NCBI RefSeq assembly: GCF_003591655.1
Contig: NZ_QVRA01000013.1
Location: 1 to 64,000, forward strand
DNA: 64,000 nucleotides
Direction of reading: 5' to 3'
Source: Sphingobium terrigena
GTDB taxonomy: Bacteria > Pseudomonadota > Alphaproteobacteria > Sphingomonadales > Sphingomonadaceae
How positions within the stretch are numbered: position 1 is the stretch's first letter; every line of letters starts with the position of its first letter. The notes below the pieces were generated by a model. It had not been told where the DNA came from, ran no database searches, and saw nothing but the letters and a program-made list of their open reading frames with translations. The position numbers were made by a program, and so were the translations under genes. Of the stretch, positions 25,850 through 34,808 are shown piece after piece.

Positions 25850-26989
25850 TCAGCCCAACGCCCGTTCCACGACCAGCCGGTAAATCTCCACCAGATCGCG
25901 CAGATCCTGTACCGCGACCGCCTCGTCCAGCTTGTGCATGGTCGCGTTGTTCAGGCCGAACTCGACCACCGGACACAGGCGCGAGAGGAAGCGCGCGTCT
26001 GACGTGCCGCCGGTGGTGGACAGCTCCGCGTCCACGCCCGTGACTTCCCGAATCGCACCCGACACCAAGCTGGACAATGTACCGGGCGCAGTCAGGAAGG
26101 GTTCGCCGCTGATCTTCGCCATCACCGTGCCACCTTCGGTCGCGGCGATCGCGCTGATGCGTTCGACCAGCGACGCACCGCTATGCTGGTCGTTGAAGCG
26201 GATCGAGATGCGTGCGCTGGCTGCGCCTGGAATGACATTGGTGGTCGGGTTGCCGACCTCCATGTCGGTTATCTCGATATTGCTGGGCTGGAACCAGGCG
26301 GTCCCTTCGTCCAGCACCAGCGCGTCGATCGCGGCGAGGATGCGGACCAGACGGGGCACGGGATTGTCGGCCAGATGCGGGTAGGCGACATGGCCCTGTG
26401 TGCCTGCGACGTTGATCCACATATTGACCGACCCGCGCCGCCCGATCTTCACCACATCGCCCAGCCGCGCGGACGATGTCGGTTCGCCGACGACGCACAG
26501 GTCCGGACGCAATTCGCGCGCCGCCATCCGCTCCATCAGCGCCAGCGTGCCATAGACCGCCGGGCCTTCCTCATCCCCGGTGATGATCAGGCTGATCGTG
26601 CCGGGCAGGTCGTCGGGCAGGGTGGCCAGCGCCGCGACGAAGGCGGCGATCGATCCCTTCATGTCCACCGCGCCGCGCCCGTATAGCAGGTCGCCCCGCA
26701 CCTCCGGCACGAACGGATCGCTGGTCCAGCCGGGACCGGGCGGCACCACGTCCAGATGCCCGGCAAAGGCGAAATGCGGCCCCGCGCCAGTGGTGCGCCA
26801 TGCGAGCAGATTTTCGACCGGCCCGTCGGGTGCTTCGCCGACCACGAACCGGTCCACGCTAAAGCCCAAGGGCAGCAGCATATCCTCCAGCGCGGCGAAC
26901 ACCGCGCCGGTCGCGGGGGTTACGGACGGGCAGGCGAGCAGGCGCTGGGCGAGCGCCACCACATCATCATTGGCTCTGGTCATGGTCAT
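25850..26989 (-). CDS. dapE: Succinyl-diaminopimelate desuccinylase
   Basis: Removes succinate from N-succinyl-LL-diaminopimelate in the lysine/peptidoglycan pathway; zinc-dependent M20 peptidase fold. Metal ligands and catalytic residues appear in AFAGHLDVVPPG (His), GRGAVDMKGS (bridging Asp), TGDEEGPA (catalytic Glu), GEPTSS and, near the C-terminus, NNATMHKLDE (His). GGTSDARF is the DapE-specific stretch. Length of 379 residues is normal. Confidence 0.95.
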   Translation of the reverse strand: MTMTRANDDVVALAQRLLACPSVTPATGAVFAALEDMLLPLGFSVDRFVVGEAPDGPVENLLAWRTTGAGPHFAFAGHLDVVPPGPGWTSDPFVPEVRGDLLYGRGAVDMKGSIAAFVAALATLPDDLPGTISLIITGDEEGPAVYGTLALMERMAARELRPDLCVVGEPTSSARLGDVVKIGRRGSVNMWINVAGTQGHVAYPHLADNPVPRLVRILAAIDALVLDEGTAWFQPSNIEITDMEVGNPTTNVIPGAASARISIRFNDQHSGASLVERISAIAATEGGTVMAKISGEPFLTAPGTLSSLVSGAIREVTGVDAELSTTGGTSDARFLSRLCPVVEFGLNNATMHKLDEAVAVQDLRDLVEIYRLVVERALG

Positions 26990-27042
26990 GCCCCGGCGTT
27001 AGCGAATGGAGGACCGCTTGGCCAGCAGCAGGAGGACAGGTC

Positions 27043-27486
27043 ATGCCCCGGATCGCGCTAGAGCATATCGCGCAGACCAACAACACCGGCTATCCCGCGC
27101 CCCATGACGCGGCCGTGGCGGCGCGATGGGTGCGGCGACTGGGACCAGCCCATGGCCTGACCGACTTTGGCGTCAGCCATGTCGTGCTGAAACCCGGCGG
27201 CGCATCCGCCCAGCGGCACTGGCATGAGGATGAGGATGAATTTGTCGTCATGCTGGCGGGGGAGGCGGTGCTGGTCGAGGATGACGGCCGCACGCTCATG
27301 CGCGCAGGCGATATGGCGGCCTTTCCCAAAGGGGAAGCGAACGGCCATCATCTGCTGAACGAAAGCGATGGCGATTGCGTGTTTCTGGCTTTCGGTCGTC
27401 CGCCAACGGGGGATTGCCATTATCCCGACATAGACCTGTTGTGGACGGGTGGCGGCTATCGGCGCAATGACAGGAGCAGCTTTTGA
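27043..27486 (+). CDS. Cupin-domain protein
   Basis: A single cupin barrel in 147 residues: the first motif reads GGASAQRHWHEDEDEFVVMLAGEA (two His, Glu), and the second MRAGDMAAFPKGEANGHHLLN (His), so a metal site is likely. AGGAGG lies ahead of the ATG. It overlaps or abuts the LD-carboxypeptidase gene (stop 27486, next ATG 27489). Such short cupins are often enzymes or sugar/metal binders; the substrate is not recognisable. Confidence 0.8.
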   Translation: MPRIALEHIAQTNNTGYPAPHDAAVAARWVRRLGPAHGLTDFGVSHVVLKPGGASAQRHWHEDEDEFVVMLAGEAVLVEDDGRTLMRAGDMAAFPKGEANGHHLLNESDGDCVFLAFGRPPTGDCHYPDIDLLWTGGGYRRNDRSSF

Positions 27487-27488
27487 CG

Positions 27489-28520
27489 ATGGCCATGGAT
27501 CGCCGCGCATTGCTGGGCGGCATGGGCGTGATGCTGGTGGCGGCCAAGGCACCCCCGGTTGCGCCGCCAGCGCTGGTCAAGCCGCCGCGTCTGCGCCCCG
27601 GTGATACGGTCGGGCTGATCGAACCGGCGGGTTTTACCGATGACGGGTTCGATCTCGATCTGGTGCGCGAAACGATCCTCGCCATGGGGCTGAAGCCCAG
27701 GGACGCGCCGCATCTGGCGCAGCGCCATGGCTATCTGGCGGGCAAGGATGCGGACCGGGCGGCGGATATCAATGCGATGTATGCCGATCCCACGGTCAGG
27801 GCCGTGTTTGCGGTGCGCGGCGGCTGGGGCTGTGCGCGCCTGCTGCCCTATCTGGATTTCGCGATGATCCGGGCGAACCCCAAGCTGCTGGTCGGCTTTT
27901 CCGATGTGACCGCGCTGCATCTCGCCTTCGCGGCGAAGGCGGGCTTCACCACCATCCACGGACCCAATGCCGCGAGCAGTTGGGGCAAGCTGTCCTGGGA
28001 TGCCTTTCGCGCTGTGGCGTTCGATGGCGAAACCCCGACCTTCGCCAATCCGCCGGGCATGGAGGACCGGCTGGTCCAGCGCACGGGCCGCATCCGCACC
28101 TTCCGCCCCGGCGTGGCGCGCGGGCGGCTTCTCGGCGGCAACCTCACCGTGCTGGCGGCGCTGATGGGGACGGGCTGGTTGCCCGATTTCACCGGCGCGA
28201 TCCTGTTTATCGAGGATATTGACGAAGCCCCCTATCGCATCGACCGGATGCTGACCCAGTTGGCGCTGGGCGGCGTGCTGGGGAAGCTGGCGGGCGTGGT
28301 GTTCGGCCAATGCAGCGGCTGTAGCGCCGCTGGTCCCTCCTATGGCGGCTTCACTCTGTCGGAAGTGCTGCAACAGCATCTGGAACCGCTGGGCGTGCCA
28401 GCCTTTCAGGGCGCGCTGTTCGGCCATGTCGCCAACCAGTTTAGCCTGCCGGTGGGTGTGCAGGCGGAAATTGATGCGGGCGCGGGGACGATCCGGTTGC
28501 TGGAGGTGGGTGTTGCATAA
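27489..28520 (+). CDS. ldcA: LD-carboxypeptidase (S66 family), exported
   Basis: Cuts the terminal D-alanine from L,D-peptide bonds of muropeptides during cell-wall recycling. MDRRALLGGMGVMLVAA looks like a Tat-type or ordinary signal sequence. The S66 core follows: LRPGDTVGLIEPAG, VRGGWGCARLLPYLDF with the region of the nucleophile serine in LLVGFSDVTALHLA, then catalytic Glu and His regions LFIEDIDEAPYRIDRML and ALFGHVANQFSLPVG. Length is 343-345 residues. TTG at 27483 also lies in frame; ATG 27489 or 27495 are better. The signal peptide is unusual, since E. coli LdcA is cytoplasmic. Confidence 0.88.
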   Translation: MAMDRRALLGGMGVMLVAAKAPPVAPPALVKPPRLRPGDTVGLIEPAGFTDDGFDLDLVRETILAMGLKPRDAPHLAQRHGYLAGKDADRAADINAMYADPTVRAVFAVRGGWGCARLLPYLDFAMIRANPKLLVGFSDVTALHLAFAAKAGFTTIHGPNAASSWGKLSWDAFRAVAFDGETPTFANPPGMEDRLVQRTGRIRTFRPGVARGRLLGGNLTVLAALMGTGWLPDFTGAILFIEDIDEAPYRIDRMLTQLALGGVLGKLAGVVFGQCSGCSAAGPSYGGFTLSEVLQQHLEPLGVPAFQGALFGHVANQFSLPVGVQAEIDAGAGTIRLLEVGVA

Positions 28521-28545
28521 ATCCTCCCCCGCCGGGGGAGGATTT
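28519..28545. terminator. Bidirectional terminator between ldcA-like and LuxR-type genes
   Basis: AAATCCTCCCCC and GGGGGAGGATTT are perfect 12-bp arms around GCC, with T/A runs on both sides. It lies between two convergent stop codons (28520 and 28552), so it can serve both. Confidence 0.8.
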
Positions 28546-28551
28546 TGCAGA

Positions 28552-29640
28552 TCATGCAATCGCCAGCACGCTGGTGAGCACGATCCGCACCAGTTCCGCC
28601 TGACCCCGCGCGCCGGTCTTGGCGTAGATTTTCTTGCTGTAATTGCGTGCGGTTTCTACGGTGATGCCCAGGTTCGCTGCCGCCTCGCTGATCGGGATGC
28701 CCTGCGCGATCGCCCAGGCAAGGCGCGCCTCGCTCGGCAACAGGCCGAACAGCTCGACCAATTGCTCGCAACGGTCCGCCTGCGACCAGCGATCGCCGCT
28801 GAGGTACGCGATCGCCACCGGGGTCGATCCCGCCGACACCGGCCGCCCCCGGATCGGCGCGACCAGCATGTCCATCCATGGATCACGGCTCAGGTTGATC
28901 GCGCGCGGGCGGCTGTCGGGATCGTCGGCCATCTGTCGGACCAGCGCGGTCAGTTCGCGGTCGATCAGCGGCGATGCCGGGGTCAGCCGGTCATAACGCC
29001 CGCGCCGCAACACGCTGGTGCGCTGGAACAGCTGTTCGACATGGGCGGTCATGTCGATGATGTGGCAGCGCGCGTCGAGCGTCAGCCAGCCGAAATTGAG
29101 CCGCCCGAACGCTTCGGACGTCAGCGTCGATCGCAATTTCTCCCGCTCCAGCGCCACAAAGGATCGTAACGCGATGCGCAGATGCGGTGCCAGCGCGGTC
29201 AGCAACGCGCTGACCGCCGAGCCGATCGACCGCCCGCCAGCGCAGGCCAGCCAGCCGTCCACGCCGCTCGGTTCAGTGACGCGGATGGAGCGCATGTCGG
29301 TCATGCCCTGCGGGATCATCACTTCGCGGTGGAAGCCGCTATGGACGGGATCATTCTGTTCCAGCAGTTCGGCCAGCGCATAGACCCGCCCTTCGCGCAT
29401 ATGGCGATAGGGGAAAGGGTCGCGCCCATATTTTTCCACGAACAGATTGTGCAGATCGGTCGGCGGCGGTGGCCCGGCGTGCAACTCGACGATGGCATCC
29501 TCATCCACCGGGCGAAATACCAGCGTGGTGTAGACCGCCCCGGTGCGCAGCCGCAGCTTTTCGAGAAAATCATGCCAGAGCGGTTGCTGGAACATCCCCT
29601 CATGCAGTGCTGCCAATAATCCGCCATCATCCAATCGCAT
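28552..29640 (-). CDS. LuxR-type transcriptional regulator
   Basis: The last 70 residues form a LuxR/FixJ helix-turn-helix: LLPSEARLAWAIAQGIPISEAAANLGITVETARNYSKKIYAKTGARGQAELVR (residues about 295-350). The first 280 residues hold no receiver or autoinducer domain that I recognise; they may form a PAS/GAF-like sensor (FRPVDEDAIVELHAG, FGWLTLDARCHIIDM). It is transcribed away from cysD across 87 bases that contain a perfect 16-bp palindrome, so autoregulation and control of sulfate-activation genes are likely guesses. Such orphan LuxR proteins with similar N-termini are common in sphingomonads. Confidence 0.85.
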   Translation of the reverse strand: MRLDDGGLLAALHEGMFQQPLWHDFLEKLRLRTGAVYTTLVFRPVDEDAIVELHAGPPPPTDLHNLFVEKYGRDPFPYRHMREGRVYALAELLEQNDPVHSGFHREVMIPQGMTDMRSIRVTEPSGVDGWLACAGGRSIGSAVSALLTALAPHLRIALRSFVALEREKLRSTLTSEAFGRLNFGWLTLDARCHIIDMTAHVEQLFQRTSVLRRGRYDRLTPASPLIDRELTALVRQMADDPDSRPRAINLSRDPWMDMLVAPIRGRPVSAGSTPVAIAYLSGDRWSQADRCEQLVELFGLLPSEARLAWAIAQGIPISEAAANLGITVETARNYSKKIYAKTGARGQAELVRIVLTSVLAIA

Positions 29641-29657
29641 GAGCGATGCTCATACAT

Positions 29658-29673
29658 CCTCCCATATGGGAGG
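29658..29673. promoter_or_regulatory. Perfect 16-bp palindrome between the LuxR-type gene and cysD
   Basis: CCTCCCATATGGGAGG reads the same on both strands. It lies 18 bases upstream of the regulator start and 55 bases before the cysD ATG, a typical place for an operator bound by a dimeric regulator. The binder is inferred, not shown. Confidence 0.6.
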
Positions 29674-29727
29674 TCCAGCGTTTCGCCTAACCTGCCATAG
29701 CATCCGCACAAGCAAGGCGAGGATCGC

Positions 29728-30639
29728 ATGACAGACGCAAAAACCCTGACCCATCTGGAGCGACTCGAAGCCGAGAGCATCCACATCCTGCGGGAAGTGG
29801 TGTCGGAGGCAGAAAAGCCGGTGATGCTCTATTCCGTCGGCAAGGATTCAGCGGTGATGCTGCATCTGGCGCGCAAGGCCTTCTATCCCTCGCCGCCGCC
29901 CTTTCCGCTGCTGCATGTCGACACCACCTGGAAATTCCAGGACATGTACAAGCTGCGCGACCGGATGGCGCAGGAAAGCGGCATGGAGCTGCTGGTTTAT
30001 CAGAATCAGGAAGCCAAGGACCGGGGCATCAACCCGTTCGACCATGGCGCGCTGCACACCGACATGTGGAAAACCGAAGGGCTAAAGCAGGCGCTCAACC
30101 TCTATGGTTTCGACGCAGCCTTTGGCGGCGCGCGCCGCGACGAGGAAAAGAGCCGCGCCAAGGAGCGCATCTTTTCCTTCCGCACCGCCTCCCACGGCTG
30201 GGACCCCAAGAACCAGCGGCCGGAACTGTGGAACCTCTACAATGCCCGCAAGGCCAAGGGCGAGAGCATTCGCATCTTCCCGATCAGTAACTGGACCGAG
30301 CTGGACATCTGGCAGTATATCCACCTGAACGACATTCCGATCGTCCCGCTCTATTTCTCGGCCAAGCGCCCGACGGTGGAGCGCGACGGCATGTTGCTGA
30401 TGGTCGATGACGACCGCTTCCCGCTCGAACCGGGCGAAGTGCCGGTCGAACGCTCGATCCGCTTCCGCACGTTGGGCTGTTATCCGCTGACCGGTGCGGT
30501 GGAGAGCGAGGCGGCGACCCTGCCTGAGGTCATTCAGGAAATGCTGCTGACCACCACGTCGGAACGGCAAGGGCGCGCAATCGACAAGGATGCCGGCGGC
30601 GCGGGCATGGAGAAGAAGAAGCAGGAAGGGTATTTTTGA
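29728..30639 (+). CDS. cysD: Sulfate adenylyltransferase subunit 2
   Basis: Catalytic subunit that makes adenosine 5'-phosphosulfate (APS) from ATP and sulfate. It belongs to the PAPS reductase/PP-loop family: the P-loop-like motif reads [16 protein letters not shown] (about 32-47), followed by [16 protein letters not shown] and the [20 protein letters not shown] signature. The 303-residue length is normal. Partner CysN is encoded by the next gene, 122 bases down; the gap holds two palindromic repeats. AGGAT precedes the ATG. Confidence 0.96.
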   Translation: MTDAKTLTHLERLEAESIHILREVVSEAEKPVMLYSVGKDSAVMLHLARKAFYPSPPPFPLLHVDTTWKFQDMYKLRDRMAQESGMELLVYQNQEAKDRGINPFDHGALHTDMWKTEGLKQALNLYGFDAAFGGARRDEEKSRAKERIFSFRTASHGWDPKNQRPELWNLYNARKAKGESIRIFPISNWTELDIWQYIHLNDIPIVPLYFSAKRPTVERDGMLLMVDDDRFPLEPGEVPVERSIRFRTLGCYPLTGAVESEAATLPEVIQEMLLTTTSERQGRAIDKDAGGAGMEKKKQEGYF

Positions 30640-30673
30640 CGCGCCACGGAATGCGTAGCGTTCCGAAGCGTCA

Positions 30674-30747
30674 ACCCCGGCGCTGGCCGGGGTCCCAGGC
30701 CGCCTGACTCTCCCCAAGATCAACGAGATCCCAGCCTTCGCTGGGAT
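30674..30747. repeat. Pair of palindromic repeats between cysD and cysN
   Basis: ACCCCGGC-GCTG-GCCGGGGT (30674-30693) and ATCCCAGC-CTTC-GCTGGGAT (30728-30747) fill most of the 122-bp gap. Both belong to the same type as the repeat at 15696. They could stabilise or attenuate the cys transcript; no T tract follows either. Confidence 0.8.
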
Positions 30748-30761
30748 GACGAGGTAGCGAT

Positions 30762-32675
30762 ATGACCGACACCCTCACAGACCCCATCTACAAGACCGAT
30801 TCCCTCATTGCCGAGGATATCGACGCCTATCTGGACGTGCATCAGCACAAGACGATGCTGCGCTTCATCACCTGCGGGTCGGTGGATGACGGCAAATCGA
30901 CGCTGATCGGCCGCCTGCTCTACGACAGCAAGATGATCTTCGAGGATCAGCTTGCCGCGCTGGAGGCCGACAGCAAGCGGGTCGGCACGCAGGGGCAGGA
31001 GATTGACTTCGCGCTGCTCGTCGATGGTCTCGCTGCCGAGCGGGAGCAGGGCATCACCATCGACGTCGCCTATCGCTTCTTCGCCACCGAAAAGCGCAAG
31101 TTCATCGTCGCCGACACGCCCGGTCACGAACAATATACCCGCAACATGGTGACCGGCGCGTCCACCGCGGACCTCGCCGTCATCCTGATCGACGCGCGCA
31201 AGGGCATCCTGACGCAGACCCGCCGTCACTCCTATCTCGCCCACCTGATCGGCATCCGCAACATCGTGCTGGCCGTCAACAAGATGGATCTGGTCGGTTA
31301 CGATCAGGCGATCTTCGACAAGATCGTCGCGGACTATACCGAGTTCGCCGCCAGCATCGGCATCACCGCCTTCACGCCGATGCCGATTTCCGGCTTCAAG
31401 GGCGACAATATCACCGGGCCGTCGGAAAACACCCCCTGGTACACCGGCCCGGCGCTGATCGAGCATCTCGAAACGGTCGAGGTCAACAGCGCGGTCGATG
31501 CCGACAAGCCCTTCCGTATGCCGGTACAATGGGTCAACCGCCCGAACCTGGACTTCCGGGGCTTTTCGGGCCTGATCGCGACCGGCACGGTCAAGCCGGG
31601 CGACGCCATCCGCGTTCTGCCATCGGGCAAGACCAGCACTGTGTCGCGCATCGTCACCATGGATGGCGATCTGGATCAGGCCGTCGCTGGCCAGTCAGTC
31701 ACGCTCTGCTTTACCGATGAAATCGACTGTTCGCGTGGCGACGTCATCGCGCTTGCCGACAATCCGCCCCAGGCCGCCGACCAGTTCGAGGCGACCATCG
31801 TGTGGATGGCGGACGAGGAGATGCTGCCGGGCCGCTCCTACTGGCTCAAGATCGGCACGCAGATGGTCACCGCGACCGTCCAGCAGCCCAAATATCAGGT
31901 CAACGTCAACACGATGGAACATCTGGCGGCGAAAACGCTGGATCTGAACGCCATCGGCGTCGCCAACCTGTCCACCGACAAGCAGATCGTGTTTGAAGCT
32001 TATGCCGACAACCGGACGCTGGGCGGCTTCATCCTGATCGACAAGATCAGCAACGCCACGGTCGCGGCCGGGATGCTGCACTTCTCGCTCCGCCGGGCGC
32101 AGAATGTCCATTGGCAGGCCACCGATGTCAGCCGCGATTTCCATGCTGCCTTGAAGAACCAGAAACCAGCCGTGCTGTGGTTCACCGGGCTTTCAGGGGC
32201 GGGCAAATCGACCATCGCCAATCTGGTCGAAAAGAAGCTGGCGCGGATGAACCGTCACACATTCCTGCTCGACGGCGACAATGTCCGCCATGGCCTGAAC
32301 AAGGATCTGGGCTTCACCGATGCCGACCGGGTGGAAAATATCCGCCGCGTGGGCGAAGTCGCCAAGCTGATGACCGATGCGGGGCTGATCGTCATCACCG
32401 CCTTCATCTCGCCCTTCCGGTCGGAACGCGACATGGTGCGGCAGATGATGCAGCCGGGTGAGTTTATCGAGGTGCATATCGACACGCCACTGGCCGATGC
32501 CGAAGCGCGCGACGTCAAGGGTCTCTACAAGAAGGCACGGTCGGGGCAGCTCAAAAACTTCACCGGCATCGACAGCCCCTATGAAGCCCCGCTCGACCCG
32601 GAAATCCGTGTCGACACCGTGGCAATGACGGCGGAAGAAGCCGCCGATGCCATCGTCGCGAGGCTGATCCCATGA
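30762..32675 (+). CDS. cysN: Bifunctional sulfate adenylyltransferase GTPase subunit / APS kinase
   Basis: Fused CysN and CysC. CysN (about 1-440) is a translation-factor-like GTPase that drives APS formation: G1 [14 protein letters not shown] (about 38-51), G3 [13 protein letters not shown]4 NKMDL. The APS kinase (about 460-637) has the P-loop [14 protein letters not shown] (about 474-487) and [15 protein letters not shown], and phosphorylates APS to PAPS. In a fused protein APS can be passed on directly. The stop overlaps the cysQ start as ATGA. Alphaproteobacterial NodQ proteins have the same fusion. Confidence 0.96.
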   Translation: MTDTLTDPIYKTDSLIAEDIDAYLDVHQHKTMLRFITCGSVDDGKSTLIGRLLYDSKMIFEDQLAALEADSKRVGTQGQEIDFALLVDGLAAEREQGITIDVAYRFFATEKRKFIVADTPGHEQYTRNMVTGASTADLAVILIDARKGILTQTRRHSYLAHLIGIRNIVLAVNKMDLVGYDQAIFDKIVADYTEFAASIGITAFTPMPISGFKGDNITGPSENTPWYTGPALIEHLETVEVNSAVDADKPFRMPVQWVNRPNLDFRGFSGLIATGTVKPGDAIRVLPSGKTSTVSRIVTMDGDLDQAVAGQSVTLCFTDEIDCSRGDVIALADNPPQAADQFEATIVWMADEEMLPGRSYWLKIGTQMVTATVQQPKYQVNVNTMEHLAAKTLDLNAIGVANLSTDKQIVFEAYADNRTLGGFILIDKISNATVAAGMLHFSLRRAQNVHWQATDVSRDFHAALKNQKPAVLWFTGLSGAGKSTIANLVEKKLARMNRHTFLLDGDNVRHGLNKDLGFTDADRVENIRRVGEVAKLMTDAGLIVITAFISPFRSERDMVRQMMQPGEFIEVHIDTPLADAEARDVKGLYKKARSGQLKNFTGIDSPYEAPLDPEIRVDTVAMTAEEAADAIVARLIP

Positions 32676-33466
32676 GCGGCCTGACCGACGCCGCGCTGGC
32701 GGCCCATCTGGCAGAGGTTGCGGGAAAAATCCTGCTCGACGTGCGGGAATCGGGGCTGTTCAGTCCCAAGGCGCTGGGCAAGGCGGGCGACCAGACCGCC
32801 AACCAGTTCCTGTGCCACGCCCTGCGCGAGGTGCGGCCGGAGGATGGCCTTTTGTCCGAAGAGGAAAAGGATAATGAGGACCGGCTGAGCCAGTCGCGGG
32901 TCTGGATCGTCGATCCGGTCGACGGCACCCGTGAATATGGTGAGGCGCGCGCCGACTGGGCAGTCCATGTGGGCCTGGCGATCGACGGGCAGGCGGCGAT
33001 CGGCGCGGTGGCGCTGCCGGGGCTGGATGGCGGCGTCGTCATCCGCACCGACCAGCCGCGCATGGTGCCGCCCGCACCCGATCAACTGCGCATGGTCGTC
33101 AGCCGCACCCGCCCCGCTGCCGAAGCGGTGGCGGTGGCCGAGAAACTGGGCGCGCAGCTGGTGCCGATGGGCAGCGCCGGGGCGAAGGCCATGGCGATCA
33201 TCCTGGGGCAGGCGGACATCTACCTCCATTCTGGCGGTCAATATGAATGGGACAGCATGGCCCCGGTCGCCGTCGCCCAGGCCCACGGCCTCCATTGCTC
33301 CCGCATCGACGGCAGCCCGCTCATCTACAACCAGCGCGACGTCTATATGCCTGACCTGCTGATCTGCCGTAAGGACCATGCGGAACAGGTGCTGGCGCTG
33401 GTGGCACAGGTGCAGGCGGCGAAGTTGGATGAGGGGGATGGACGCGGATGCGGCGCGCTGTCGTGA
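32672..33466 (+). CDS. cysQ: 3'(2'),5'-bisphosphate nucleotidase CysQ
   Basis: Degrades the by-product PAP (and PAPS), protecting sulfate assimilation from inhibition. Inositol-monophosphatase fold with metal-binding motifs visible: [12 protein letters not shown], the [14 protein letters not shown] signature (about 78-91), and a C-terminal [19 protein letters not shown]. The 264-residue protein has normal length and is translationally coupled to cysNC. Completes the cysD-cysNC-cysQ unit; no sulfate transporter or PAPS reductase is in the window. Confidence 0.93.
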   Translation: MSGLTDAALAAHLAEVAGKILLDVRESGLFSPKALGKAGDQTANQFLCHALREVRPEDGLLSEEEKDNEDRLSQSRVWIVDPVDGTREYGEARADWAVHVGLAIDGQAAIGAVALPGLDGGVVIRTDQPRMVPPAPDQLRMVVSRTRPAAEAVAVAEKLGAQLVPMGSAGAKAMAIILGQADIYLHSGGQYEWDSMAPVAVAQAHGLHCSRIDGSPLIYNQRDVYMPDLLICRKDHAEQVLALVAQVQAAKLDEGDGRGCGALS

Positions 33467-33522
33467 GGTTGTTCACCCTCACCCAGCTGCGACTAAGGCT
33501 GCAAGCAGCCAAGTCTCCGCAG

Positions 33523-33544
33523 CCCTCTCCCTCAAGGGAGAGGG
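33523..33544. repeat. Palindrome CCCTCTCCCT/AGGGAGAGGG
   Basis: Perfect 10-bp arms with a two-base centre, part of a longer repeat-like stretch (33470-33550, rich in CAGCC and CTCTCCC). It contains the stop codon and last codons of the dipeptidase gene. Confidence 0.7.
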
Positions 33545-34761
33545 GTAAGGGAGCTACTCACCTTCTCCGCCATCTCCATCACTCGCAGCACATTGCCGCC
33601 GACCAGCTTGGCGACATCCGCGTCGCTCCACCCCCGCTGCATTAGCTCCGCCAGCAACGCCGGGTAAGTCTCCACCCCGCTCAGCCCTTCGGGCAAATCG
33701 CCGACCCCGTCGAAATCGCTGCCGATGCCGACATGGTCATGGCCCGCCAGTCTGGCGATATGCTCGATATGGTCGGCCACCTGTCCGATCGTCGCAACCG
33801 GCTCCGGGTGCGCCGCCTCCCATGCCGCCAGCGCTTTTGCTGCACCGTCCGGGTTGCCGATATACAGCCCGCCAAAGGGCGGCGCATTATAGCGGGCGAT
33901 TTCGGCGCTGCGGTCAGCGCCCCAGACACGGCGGGCTTCGGACACATATTGGGCGGCAAAATTGACCATCACCACGCCGCCATTGGCCGCCACCTGGCGC
34001 AGCACCGCATCCGACACGTTGCGCGGCGTGTCGCACAAGGCGCGGGCGTTGGAGTGGGAGAAGATCACCGGCACCTTCGTCACGCGCAGCGCGTCCAGCA
34101 TCGTCGCCTCGCTGACATGGCTGAGATCCACCAACATTCCGAGGCGATTGAGTTCGCGCATCACATCCTCGCCAAAGGGGGTCAGCCCGTCATGCTTGGG
34201 ATTGTCGGTCGCGCTGTCGGCCCAGTCGATCGTGCGGCTGTGGGTCAGCGTCAGATAGGCCGCGCCCAGTTGCCGGTAAGCGTGCAGGACGGCGAGGCTG
34301 CCGTCGATCTGCCCGCCCCCCTCGACCCCGATCAGCGATCCAATCTGTCCAGCCTTGTGCGCCGCCCGCAGCTGCGCCGCGGTCGTGACCAGCGTGAAAT
34401 CGCGCGGATAGCGTTCGGCAAGGGCATGGACCATGCCGATCTGGTCCAGCGTGTCCTTGACTTGGCGGTCCTGCGGCAGGTCCGCCGACACCCAGACCGA
34501 CCAGAATTGCCCGCCAACGCCGCCTGCCTTCAACCGCTTGATATCGGTATGATATTGTTTGGGGTCCAGCTGGGTCAGATCCATCGTCCAGCGCGCATCT
34601 TTCGCCTTCTCCGCCAGCGCTTCGGGCCAGTCATTATGCCCGTCGATCAGCGGCGTGGCTTTCAGCACCTTGGCGATCCGCGCAGCATAGGGGTCGGGCG
34701 CGGCCTGTATGGGCAGGGCGGCGAGCAGCAGCGGCAATGCCGCGAGACGAAGGCTTTTCAT
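33532..34761 (-). CDS. M19 membrane-type dipeptidase, exported
   Basis: Zinc dipeptidase of the renal-dipeptidase family that cleaves dipeptides outside the cytoplasm. A signal peptide (MKSLRLAALPLLLAALPIQAAP) opens the 409 residues. Metal-site motifs are DGHNDWPEAL (His-x-Asp), the bridging Glu in LIGVEGGGQI, SHSNARALCDTPRN (His), and GIGSDFDGV. The frame begins seven codons higher, but 34761 gives a clean signal peptide. The last residues (SSSLTPLP) are encoded by the palindromic repeat at 33523-33544. Confidence 0.92.
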   Translation of the reverse strand: MKSLRLAALPLLLAALPIQAAPDPYAARIAKVLKATPLIDGHNDWPEALAEKAKDARWTMDLTQLDPKQYHTDIKRLKAGGVGGQFWSVWVSADLPQDRQVKDTLDQIGMVHALAERYPRDFTLVTTAAQLRAAHKAGQIGSLIGVEGGGQIDGSLAVLHAYRQLGAAYLTLTHSRTIDWADSATDNPKHDGLTPFGEDVMRELNRLGMLVDLSHVSEATMLDALRVTKVPVIFSHSNARALCDTPRNVSDAVLRQVAANGGVVMVNFAAQYVSEARRVWGADRSAEIARYNAPPFGGLYIGNPDGAAKALAAWEAAHPEPVATIGQVADHIEHIARLAGHDHVGIGSDFDGVGDLPEGLSGVETYPALLAELMQRGWSDADVAKLVGGNVLRVMEMAEKVSSSLTPLP

Positions 34762-34808
34762 GGGGCGAGAGGGTAGGCGCACGCATCCTCAAGTCAATCG
34801 CCGGCGCG

